Shown one piece after another: positions 1-5,787 of a stretch of 9,901 bases of DNA; within the stretch, counting starts at the first letter, position 1, and each line of letters opens with the position of its first letter. The stretch covers positions 1 through 9,901 of the forward strand of contig CAITOG010000117.1 of assembly GCA_903893955.1 (NCBI GenBank). The letters run 5' to 3'. The position numbers were made by a program, and so were the translations under genes. The notes below the pieces were generated by a model. The model was not told the DNA's origin. It searched no databases and saw only the letters and a program-made list of their open reading frames with translations. The stretch comes from an uncultured Actinomycetes bacterium. Lineage in GTDB: Bacteria > Actinomycetota > Acidimicrobiia > Acidimicrobiales > RAAP-2.

Positions 1-803
1 ATCTCGGTCTCGATCTCCCGGGGGTAGTGCGTCCGAATCTGAGCACCGAAGCGGTCCTTGAGCGGCGTGATGATCCGACCACGATTGGTGTAGTCCTCGG
101 GGTTGGCCGTCGCCACGAGCACGATGTCGAGGGGAAGTCGGATCCGGTGGCCACGGATCTGGATGTCGCGCTCCTCGAGCACGTTGAGCAGGCCGACCTG
201 GATCCGCTCTGCGAGGTCAGGGAGCTCGTTGACGGCGAAGATGCCTCGGTTCACGCGTGGTACCAGGCCGTAGTGGATCGTGAGCTCGTCGGAGAGGTAG
301 CGACCCTCGGCCACCTTGATCGGGTCGACCTCGCCGATCAGGTCGGCGATGGTCGTGTCCGGCGTGGCCAGCTTCTCGCCGTAGCGAGCTGAGCGATGGA
401 TCCAGGTGATCGGCGTGGCATCTCCGTGCTCGGCAACAAGCTCTCTTGCCGCGGCCGATACCGGGTTCGTCGGATCGTCGTTGATCTCTGAGCCGGCGAC
501 GATGGGCAGCCACTCGTCGAGCAGGTCGACGAGCGAGCGGATCAGGCGCGTCTTCGCCTGGCCTCGCTCGCCCAAGAGGATCACGTCGTGGCCGGCGAGG
601 ACCGCGGTCTCGAGCTGCGGCAGCACGGTGTCCTCGAAGCCCTTCACGCCCGGCGAGAGCGAGACGCCATCGGCGATCCTGCGCTCGAGGTTGGCGATCA
701 TCTCCTCCGCGACGCTGCGGCTCTCCCAGCCGCTGGCGAGGAGGTCGCCGAGCGTCGTCGGCAGGTTCGTGGGCGGGTTGGTGCTCGAGGATGCATCGGC
801 CAT
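1..803 (-). CDS. Magnesium-chelatase-like AAA+ ATPase (ChlI/BchI/MoxR type), N-terminal part
   Basis: The frame is open from the ATG at 803-801 down to position 1, giving 267 codons with no stop, so the C-terminus lies off the left edge. Seen: Walker A GERGQAKT at residues 78-85, a Walker B-like strand GIFAVNELPDL at 187-197, and a sensor-1 segment with N234 in LVATANPEDYTNRG, followed by ITPLKDRFG. These fit the AAA+ magnesium chelatase subunit I family, in particular the actinobacterial branch that includes M. tuberculosis Rv0958, where the Walker B Asp is also an Asn as far as I recall. In that branch the partner is usually a von Willebrand A protein just downstream, which would be off this window. 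No link to chlorophyll or cobalamin metal insertion can be shown; a chaperone-like ATPase role is as likely. A TAG lies four codons upstream in frame, so this ATG is the first possible ATG start. No Shine-Dalgarno is visible. Confidence 0.88.
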   Translation of the reverse strand, partial: MADASSSTNPPTNLPTTLGDLLASGWESRSVAEEMIANLERRIADGVSLSPGVKGFEDTVLPQLETAVLAGHDVILLGERGQAKTRLIRSLVDLLDEWLPIVAGSEINDDPTNPVSAAARELVAEHGDATPITWIHRSARYGEKLATPDTTIADLIGEVDPIKVAEGRYLSDELTIHYGLVPRVNRGIFAVNELPDLAERIQVGLLNVLEERDIQIRGHRIRLPLDIVLVATANPEDYTNRGRIITPLKDRFGAQIRTHYPREIETE

Positions 804-809
804 GCGCTG

Positions 810-815
810 AGCCTA
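810..815 (-). promoter_or_regulatory. Candidate -10 box for a leaderless chelatase-like transcript
   Basis: On the minus strand TAGGCT (the TANNNT pattern) ends 6 bases before the ATG at 803. That spacing would put the transcription start on or next to the start codon. The lack of a Shine-Dalgarno agrees with leaderless translation, which is common in actinobacteria. No convincing -35 hexamer is visible, so this is a weak call. Confidence 0.25.
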
Positions 816-926
816 TGTCGCCAAGTTGCGATCGCGTCCGGTGGAGTCGAGAATGGCGGCAGTTCGTGCCACGCCGCCGGCCATCCTGCCTAGGATCTCC
901 AATGGCTCGGCAACGGGTGCAGAGGC

Positions 927-946
927 TTCCGGCAAACTCGCCGGAA
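927..946 (+). promoter_or_regulatory. Inverted repeat (hairpin) in the sdh leader, touching the ribosome binding site
   Basis: TTCCGGC at 927-933 and GCCGGAA at 940-946 are perfect 7-base inverted repeats around a 6-base loop (AAACTC). The 3' arm shares its last two A residues with the Shine-Dalgarno AAAGGAGG at 945-952. As RNA it could tune ribosome access to sdhC; as DNA it could be a dyad operator. The repeat is seen directly; its function is inference. Confidence 0.45.
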
Positions 947-955
947 AGGAGGAGG
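945..955 (+). promoter_or_regulatory. Strong Shine-Dalgarno that fixes the GTG start of sdhC
   Basis: AAAGGAGGAGG lies just upstream of the GTG at 960, with a 7-base gap from the end of AAAGGAGG (952). It is the best ribosome binding site in the window. It decides for GTG 960 as the start, in agreement with the anchor protein's family length. Confidence 0.75.
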
Positions 956-959
956 CAAC

Positions 960-1799
960 GTGACGACGGTTGAGAACTCAGCCACGAGGGTGGACAACTC
1001 CCACACCCCAGTGGTCCTCGGTGGCACCCGTGGCGGACCTGACAAGCCGACGTTGCGCAAGGACCGCTGGTGGCTCGCTCCAGTCATCACCGTGACGATC
1101 CTGTCGTCGTTCGTCGCCTACGCGACCTGGTCCGCCTTCGTCAACAAGAACTACTACGCCGGCGCCTCGCTGAACCGAGACCTGATCAGCCCCTTCTACT
1201 CCCCCTGCCTCGCTGCCTCATGCGTGCCGGGGGCCAGTCACGGCTTCCAGATCAGTTGGTGGACCATCTCGCCGGCTCTGTTGATCCTGATCTTCCCGCT
1301 CGGCTTCCGTCTCACCTGCTACTACTACCGCCGGGCCTACTACCGCTCCTTCTGGTGGGCACCACCGTCTTGCTCAGTCTCTGACGCGCACAAGAGCTAC
1401 ACAGGCGAGTCGAAGTTCCCGCTCATCTTCCAGAACGTGCACCGCTACTTCTTCTACTTCGGGCTCATCTTCAACGTGCTCCTCACCTACGACGCAATCC
1501 TGGCCTTCAATCAGCCGGGCATCGGCGTCGGCGTGACGGTCGGCACCTTGGTGTTCTGCCTGAACGCCACATTGCTCTGGCTCTACAGCCTCTCGTGCCA
1601 TGCCTGTCGTCACCTCTGCGGTGGCCAGGTCAAGTCGTTCTCGGACCACCCGATCCGCTACCGCTTCTGGAAGTTCGTGACACCGCTCAACTCCAAGCAC
1701 ATGCAGTTCGCCTGGGTGAGCCTCTTCGTGGTGGCGCTGACCGACGCCTACGTGCGTCTCGTGGCCAGCGGCACCATCACTGACTACCGACTCTTCTAG
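960..1799 (+). CDS. sdhC: Succinate dehydrogenase membrane anchor subunit (mycobacterial Sdh1 type)
   Basis: This 279-residue protein anchors the SdhAB catalytic dimer in the cytoplasmic membrane and passes electrons to quinone. About five hydrophobic segments are visible: residues 39-60, 101-120, 160-183, 187-212 and 249-270. Conserved-looking landmarks are YYYRRAYYRSFW (121-132), YTGESKFPLIFQNVHRYFFY (147-166) and the motif C213-H-A-C216-R-H218-L-C220 at the end of segment 4. Its length, position ahead of sdhA and these motifs match the single large anchor of the actinobacterial Sdh1 complex (M. tuberculosis Rv0249c-like), not the two small SdhC/SdhD anchors of E. coli. From memory, a mycobacterial Sdh1 structure showed a membrane-embedded Rieske-type [2Fe-2S] cluster; the Cys/His motif here is the obvious candidate for it. 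C83 and C88 lie in the loop after segment 1. Start GTG 960 is set by AAAGGAGG. sdhA follows after 28 bases. Confidence 0.9.
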   Translation: MTTVENSATRVDNSHTPVVLGGTRGGPDKPTLRKDRWWLAPVITVTILSSFVAYATWSAFVNKNYYAGASLNRDLISPFYSPCLAASCVPGASHGFQISWWTISPALLILIFPLGFRLTCYYYRRAYYRSFWWAPPSCSVSDAHKSYTGESKFPLIFQNVHRYFFYFGLIFNVLLTYDAILAFNQPGIGVGVTVGTLVFCLNATLLWLYSLSCHACRHLCGGQVKSFSDHPIRYRFWKFVTPLNSKHMQFAWVSLFVVALTDAYVRLVASGTITDYRLF

Positions 1800-1827
1800 C
1801 CCCAGACCCACGAAGGAGAACACCTGG

Positions 1828-3648
1828 ATGTCTGAGCTCGAGCACCACGATTACGACGTCATCATCATCGGCGCTGGCGGCGCCGGCCTGCGGGCCGCCA
1901 TCGAGGCGAAGACCCGAGGCTTGAAGGTCGCCCTGGTCTGCAAGTCGCTGCTGGGCAAGGCCCACACGGTGATGGCGGAGGGCGGCGTCGCCGCCGCCAT
2001 GGGCAATGTCTACGCCGAGGACAACTGGAAGGTCCACTTCCGCGACACCATGCGCGGCGGCAAGATGCTCAACCACTGGCGCATGGCACAACTCCATGCC
2101 CAGGAGTCGCCAGATCGAGTCCAGGAGCTTGAGGCCTGGGGTGCGCTCTTTGACCGCACCAAGGACGGCAAGATCCTCCAGCGTGACTTCGGTGGTCACC
2201 GCTTCGCCCGCCTGGCCCACGTCGGCGACCGCACCGGCCTCGAGCTGATCCGCACTCTCCAGCAGAAGGCGGTGTCGATGGACATCGACGTCTTCATGGA
2301 ATGCAAAGTCATCCGCCTGACGACCGGCTCCGACGGCGCCGTCAACGGCGCAGTGGCCTACTGGCGCCCCACCGGCGAGTTCGTGACCTTCGGCGCCAAG
2401 GCCGTGGTCCTGGCCACCGGTGGCGTCGGCAAGTCCTGGAAGTACACGTCGAACTCCTGGGAGTCGACCGGTGACGGCCACGCCATCGCCCTGTGGGCCG
2501 GTGCCGGGCTCATCGACATGGAGTGTGTGCAGTTCCACCCGACCGGCATGGTCTGGCCGCTCTCGGTCCGCGGAATCCTCGTGACCGAGGGCGTGCGAGG
2601 CGACGGTGGCGTGCTGCGCAACTCCGATGGCAAGCGCTTCATGTTCGAATACGTGGCGGACATGTTCCGTGCCGAGACCGCAGAGTCCGAGGAGGAGGCT
2701 GACAAGTGGTACGACGACCACACCGCTGGTCGTCGTCCACCCGAGCTCCTGCCCCGAGATGAGGTCGCTCGCTCGATCAACTCCGAGGTCAAGGCCGGTC
2801 GTGGCTCGCCGCACGGCGGCGTCTTCTTGGACATCGCGTCTCGTCGCACCGCCGAGGACATTCGCAAGCGACTCCCGAGCATGTACCACCAGTTCATGGA
2901 GCTCGCCGGTGTCGACATCACCAGAGAAGCCATGGAAGTCGGTCCGACCTGCCACTACATCATGGGCGGCGTCCAGGTTGAACCTGACACCGCGGCCACC
3001 GCTGTGCCGGGCCTCTTCGCCGCCGGCGAGGTGGCTGGCGGCATGCATGGCTCGAACCGCCTTGGTGGCAACTCGCTCTCCGACCTGCTGGTCTTCGGGC
3101 GTCGTGCCGGCCTCGGTGCTGCTGACTATGTCGAGGGGCTCTCTGGGGGCAACACCGCCATGGACGCCACGCTCGTCCAGGAGTACATCGACGAGGCACT
3201 CGAGCCGTTCAGCCGAGACGAGGGCGAGAACCCCTACGACCTCCAGTACGAGCTCCAGGAGATGATGCAGGCCAACGTCGGCATCATCCGCACCCAGTCC
3301 GAGCTCGACTACGCCCTCGAGAAGCTCGACGAGTTCAAGGAGCGGGCCGGTCGGCTCGCCATCAAGGGCGGCAGAGTCTACAACCCGGGCTGGAACCTGG
3401 CCACCGACCTGCCGAGCATGCTCACGGTCTCGACCTGCGTCGCACAGGGTGCGAGGGATCGCAAGGAGAGCCGAGGCGGCCAGACCCGCGAAGACTTCCC
3501 GAAGGCCGATCCAGAGTTCGGGAAGATCAACTTCGTGCAGCGACAGCCTGCGGGGGGGAGCTTCGCCGACGAGATCAAGATCTCGCCGGAGCCGCTGCCT
3601 GAGATGCCGGAGGAACTCATGGCGATCTTCGAGGAGGCGAACAAGTGA
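1828..3648 (+). CDS. sdhA: Succinate dehydrogenase flavoprotein subunit (Sdh1 type)
   Basis: This 606-residue catalytic subunit oxidises succinate to fumarate and passes electrons through FAD to SdhB. Seen: the FAD dinucleotide motif GAGGAG at 15-20; H46 in KAHTVMAEGG, at the place of the histidine that binds FAD covalently in this family; QFHPTG at 235-240; LLPRDEVARSI at 307-317, with R310 at the position of the catalytic arginine; TCHYIMGG at 374-381; and GSNRLGGNSLSDLL at 408-421 with substrate-binding R411. A helical C-terminal region follows, ending in a short acidic tail. All expected active-site residues are present, so it should be active. Start ATG 1828 has AAGGAG at 1813-1818. The TGA at 3646-3648 overlaps the GTG of sdhB by 4 bases, which suggests translational coupling. 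Fumarate reductase is the alternative family label, but the mycobacterial Sdh1-like anchor favours succinate oxidation. Confidence 0.96.
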   Translation: MSELEHHDYDVIIIGAGGAGLRAAIEAKTRGLKVALVCKSLLGKAHTVMAEGGVAAAMGNVYAEDNWKVHFRDTMRGGKMLNHWRMAQLHAQESPDRVQELEAWGALFDRTKDGKILQRDFGGHRFARLAHVGDRTGLELIRTLQQKAVSMDIDVFMECKVIRLTTGSDGAVNGAVAYWRPTGEFVTFGAKAVVLATGGVGKSWKYTSNSWESTGDGHAIALWAGAGLIDMECVQFHPTGMVWPLSVRGILVTEGVRGDGGVLRNSDGKRFMFEYVADMFRAETAESEEEADKWYDDHTAGRRPPELLPRDEVARSINSEVKAGRGSPHGGVFLDIASRRTAEDIRKRLPSMYHQFMELAGVDITREAMEVGPTCHYIMGGVQVEPDTAATAVPGLFAAGEVAGGMHGSNRLGGNSLSDLLVFGRRAGLGAADYVEGLSGGNTAMDATLVQEYIDEALEPFSRDEGENPYDLQYELQEMMQANVGIIRTQSELDYALEKLDEFKERAGRLAIKGGRVYNPGWNLATDLPSMLTVSTCVAQGARDRKESRGGQTREDFPKADPEFGKINFVQRQPAGGSFADEIKISPEPLPEMPEELMAIFEEANK

Positions 3649-4424
3649 GCGACGTGCACATGCGGATCTGGCGAGGTGACGCCACTGGCGGCGCCTTCGA
3701 GGAGTACACCATGCCCGATGTCGAGGGCGAGGTCGTCCTCGACGTGATCCATCGGATCCAGGCCACCGAGGCGCCAGACCTGGCGTGCCGGTGGAACTGC
3801 AAGGCTGGCAAGTGCGGCTCATGCTCGGCGGAGATCAACGGCAAGCCTCGGCTCATGTGCATGACGCGGATGAGCACGCTCCCTGAGGGCGAGACCATCA
3901 CGGTCACCCCGATGCGTGCCTTCCCGATCATCAAGGACCTCGTCACCGACGTCAGCTTCAACTACGAGCAGGCCCGCAAGGTCCCCGCCTTCAATCCGCC
4001 ACCGCGTCCCGAGGGCGGCTATCGGATGATGCAGGAGGACGTCGAGCGCGGCCAGGAGTTCCGCAAGTGCATCGAGTGCTTCATGTGCCAGGACGTGTGC
4101 CACGTCATCCGTGACCACGAGGAGAACAAGGCCAGCTACGCCGGCCCCCGCTTCTTCATCCGCTATGCCGAGCTCGAGATGCACCCGCTCGACACCAACG
4201 ATCGACGCGAGCTCGTCCAAGAGGAGATGGGCCTCGGCAAGTGCAACATCACGAAGTGCTGCACCGAGGTCTGCCCGGAGCACATCAAGATCACCGACAA
4301 CGCCATCATCCCGCTCAAAGAGCGGGTGGTCGACGCCAACTATGACCCGGTGGCCTGGCTCGGGCGAAAGATCCGACGTCGCACCAAGCGCACCCCGGCC
4401 GAGGCTGCAGTCCAGCCCGAGTAG
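3645..4424 (+). CDS. sdhB: Succinate dehydrogenase iron-sulfur subunit
   Basis: This 259-residue protein carries the Fe-S relay from FAD in SdhA to the anchor. The N-terminal ferredoxin-like domain has C52, C57, C60 and C72 for the [2Fe-2S] cluster, with an extra nearby C48. The C-terminal domain has C142-IE-C145-FM-C148-QDV-C152 and C200-x5-C206-x3-C210-P. By alignment to the E. coli spacing this gives a [4Fe-4S] cluster on C142, C145, C148 and C210 and a [3Fe-4S] cluster on C152, C200 and C206. C205 next to C206 is additional. The start is GTG 3645 inside the end of sdhA (GTGA overlap); GAGGAGG at 3631-3637 in the sdhA coding sequence can serve as its ribosome binding site. A basic tail (RKIRRRTKR, 241-249) closes the protein. 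It is the last sdh gene before the hairpin at 4425-4446. Confidence 0.96.
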   Translation: MSDVHMRIWRGDATGGAFEEYTMPDVEGEVVLDVIHRIQATEAPDLACRWNCKAGKCGSCSAEINGKPRLMCMTRMSTLPEGETITVTPMRAFPIIKDLVTDVSFNYEQARKVPAFNPPPRPEGGYRMMQEDVERGQEFRKCIECFMCQDVCHVIRDHEENKASYAGPRFFIRYAELEMHPLDTNDRRELVQEEMGLGKCNITKCCTEVCPEHIKITDNAIIPLKERVVDANYDPVAWLGRKIRRRTKRTPAEAAVQPE

Positions 4425-4446
4425 GGCTGACGGTTCTTCGTCAGCC
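4425..4446 (+). terminator. Hairpin directly after sdhB, probable terminator
   Basis: GGCTGACG at 4425-4432 and CGTCAGCC at 4439-4446 form a perfect 8-bp stem with a 6-base loop, starting at the first base after the sdhB TAG. No T-run follows. That fits the U-poor terminators often proposed for high-GC actinobacteria, but it leaves open a role in mRNA 3'-end protection or partial read-through into the next small gene. Confidence 0.6.
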
Positions 4447-4514
4447 TGAGCACCTAGTCTCTGTCCTCAACACAGATCGCTAGCGGCTCTGCAGCGAGCA
4501 CGAGGGGGGCAACC

Positions 4515-4736
4515 GTGGGGATGAAGCCGATCGACGACCACTTCCTGCAGCGCTACCGTGAGCTCCTCGACGCCGAGGATCAGGCGTTCGATGCTCTCGA
4601 GCACGCAGTAGAGGACGGCGATTCGACTGCTTTCAAGGCCAGCCTCCACCAATGGCGGGTCGCGCTCGACATCAAGATCGCCTGGCTGCACAACTCCGAG
4701 TACGAGATCGACGGCATCGCCGGATTCGTCGGCTGA
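4515..4736 (+). CDS. Small acidic hypothetical protein, 73 residues
   Basis: I do not recognise this protein. It starts at GTG 4515, with the purine-rich GAGGGGGG at 4502-4509 as a plausible ribosome binding site; ATG 4521, two codons in, is an alternative start. It is acidic (about 15 Asp/Glu against 6 Lys/Arg), has no cysteine and no membrane segment or signal peptide. It looks mostly helical in residues 7-60, with a charged stretch RELLDAEDQAFDALEHAVED at 15-34 and a Trp/His-containing helix (LHQWRVALDIKIAWLH) at 44-59. Codons show the same G/C-rich third positions as the neighbours, and the stop falls exactly in a hairpin, which supports a real gene. It lies 90 bases after sdhB and converges on mdh. 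It may be an accessory or regulatory protein co-transcribed with sdh by read-through, but nothing shows that. Confidence 0.62.
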   Translation: MGMKPIDDHFLQRYRELLDAEDQAFDALEHAVEDGDSTAFKASLHQWRVALDIKIAWLHNSEYEIDGIAGFVG

Positions 4737-4753
4737 GCCCAAAGGTCAGCCGA
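4729..4753. terminator. Bidirectional hairpin spanning the two converging stop codons
   Basis: TCGGCTGA at 4729-4736 and TCAGCCGA at 4746-4753 form a perfect 8-bp inverted repeat with a 9-base loop. The plus-strand arm ends with the TGA of the 73-residue gene, and the other arm begins with the complement of the mdh TGA. Because the structure is symmetric it can act on both converging transcripts. There is no clear T-run on either side. Confidence 0.6.
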
Positions 4754-5741
4754 TCAGGCCGAGCTCCTTGACCGCGTCGCGCTCCTCGATGAGCTCGCCC
4801 AGGGTCACAGCGATGCGCTCCTTGGCGAAGTCGTCGTGCTCGACGCCCTCGGCGACGCTCCACGCACCGGTGCCGTCGGCGAGCACCGGGTAGCCGAACA
4901 TCAGGCCCTCAGGCACGCCGTACTCGCCATTCGAGCTGACCGCCACCGAGACGCAATCTCCGGTGCCGGTGGCGGTGCGGATGCCCACCACGGTGTCGAT
5001 GGCGGCGTTGGCGGCCGACGCTGCGGACGAGGCCCCACGAGCCTCGATGATGGCGGCGCCGCGCTTCTGGACGGTCTCGATGAACTGACCCTCGAGCCAA
5101 ACGCGATCGGCGATGGCGTCGGGCACCGGGGTGCCGGCGATGGTGGCGTTGGCGAAGTCAGGGAACTGCGTCGCCGAGTGGTTGCCCCAGATGGCGAGGT
5201 TCTTCACATCGGCCACCGGCGCACCAGCCTTCTGCGCGAGCTGGGTCTCTGCGCGGTTCTGGTCGAGTCGGGTCATCGCGAACCAGCGGTCCGACGGGAC
5301 CTCAGGAGCGTTCTCCTTGGCGATGAGGCAGTTGGTGTTGCAGGGGTTGCCGACCACGAGGACGCGCACGTCGTCAGCGGCGCTGCGCGCGATGGCCTGG
5401 CCCTGGGGCTTGAAGATCCCACCATTGACGTTCAGCAGGTCGCCCCGCTCCATCCCGGCCTTGCGAGGCACCGAGCCGACGAGGAGTGCCCACGACGTCC
5501 CGTTGAAGGCCACGTCCAGGTCGGTGGTGGCCTCGATGCCGGCGAGCAGCGGGAAGGCGCAGTCGTCGAGCTCCATCACGACGCCCTCGAGAGCCTTCAT
5601 GCCTGGCTCGATCTCGAGCAAGCGGAGCACGACCGGCTGGTCGGCGCCGAGCAGCTGGCCCGAGGCGATTCGGAAGAGGAGCTGGTAGCCGATCTGGCCA
5701 GCAGCACCGGTGACGGTCACGTGGATGGGGGAGTTTGCCAT
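4746..5741 (-). CDS. mdh: Malate dehydrogenase (NAD-dependent, cytosolic/Thermus-like type)
   Basis: This 331-residue enzyme oxidises malate to oxaloacetate with NAD+ in the TCA cycle. Seen: the nucleotide-binding loop TGAAGQIGY at 11-19; an acidic residue, E43, at the end of the second strand (LLEIEPGMKALEG), which favours NAD over NADP; the substrate-loop arginines R93 and R99 in PRKAGMERGD; GNPCNTN at 131-137; D160 and R163 in MTRLDQNRA; and catalytic H188 in WGNHSATQFPD. The ARGASSAASAANAAI stretch is typical of the family. Length and motifs resemble the Thermus and actinobacterial enzymes. Position 161 is Gln where His is usual (TRLDHNRA), a mild oddity outside the catalytic pair. The gene ends 9 bases from the converging 73-residue gene. 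It starts 46 bases after metF and has no visible Shine-Dalgarno, so it may have its own, possibly leaderless, transcript. Confidence 0.96.
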   Translation of the reverse strand: MANSPIHVTVTGAAGQIGYQLLFRIASGQLLGADQPVVLRLLEIEPGMKALEGVVMELDDCAFPLLAGIEATTDLDVAFNGTSWALLVGSVPRKAGMERGDLLNVNGGIFKPQGQAIARSAADDVRVLVVGNPCNTNCLIAKENAPEVPSDRWFAMTRLDQNRAETQLAQKAGAPVADVKNLAIWGNHSATQFPDFANATIAGTPVPDAIADRVWLEGQFIETVQKRGAAIIEARGASSAASAANAAIDTVVGIRTATGTGDCVSVAVSSNGEYGVPEGLMFGYPVLADGTGAWSVAEGVEHDDFAKERIAVTLGELIEERDAVKELGLIG

Positions 5742-5748
5742 TTCGCCA

Positions 5749-5779
5749 ACGCTAGTGGTCAGGCCGGGGGGCCTTCCAA
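5749..5779 (-). promoter_or_regulatory. Candidate promoter for mdh inside the metF-mdh gap
   Basis: On the minus strand TTGGAA (complement of 5774-5779) is followed after 19 bases by TAGCGT (complement of 5749-5754). The ATG comes 7 bases later. A start of transcription at or near the ATG would explain the missing Shine-Dalgarno. The spacer is slightly long and the boxes match the consensus only partly, so confidence is low. Confidence 0.25.
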
Positions 5780-5785
5780 CTGACC
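5757..5785 (-). repeat. Inverted repeats in the metF-mdh gap
   Basis: GGTCAG at 5757-5762 pairs with CTGACC at 5780-5785. Nested within and competing for two bases, AGGCC at 5761-5765 pairs with GGCCT at 5770-5774 across a GGGG loop. Either alone, or a bulged combination, forms a hairpin 2 bases beyond the metF stop. It could be a partial terminator or attenuator separating metF from mdh; no T-run follows on the minus strand. Confidence 0.35.
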
Positions 5786-5787
5786 CC

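Larger units (their letters stand above)
804..959. other. Divergent intergenic region between the ATPase gene and the sdh operon
   Basis: This 156-base stretch separates two divergent genes and should carry both promoters. On the plus strand TAGGAT at 891-896 fits the TANNNT -10 pattern. No good -35 stands 16-19 bases upstream of it (TTCGTG at 863-868 is too far), so the sdh promoter is only tentative. If used, it gives a leader of roughly 55 bases that contains the 927-946 hairpin and the Shine-Dalgarno. Short open frames crossing this region on the plus strand are shadows of the ATPase gene. I see no small RNA gene or recognisable riboswitch. Confidence 0.4.

Noticed and set aside
1777..3822. 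A 681-codon open frame on the minus strand opposite sdhA
   Set aside because: It lies antisense to a complete sdhA with all active-site residues. Its sequence is low in recognisable motifs and rich in His, Asp, Val and Arg, as expected from reading GC-rich codons backwards.
3645..4424. Fumarate reductase instead of succinate dehydrogenase for the three-gene operon
   Set aside because: The two cannot be separated by catalytic motifs alone, but the large Sdh1-type anchor, the gene order and the TCA neighbour mdh favour succinate dehydrogenase.
4467..4742. A 91-codon minus-strand frame opposite the 73-residue gene
   Set aside because: It would run through the region between sdhB and mdh with no ribosome binding site, and its downstream end sits in the convergent hairpin; the plus-strand frame has the better start context and composition.
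4836..5783. A 315-codon plus-strand frame opposite mdh
   Set aside because: Complement of an intact mdh; the composition (Gly, Asp, Val, His, Arg) is that of a reversed high-GC gene.
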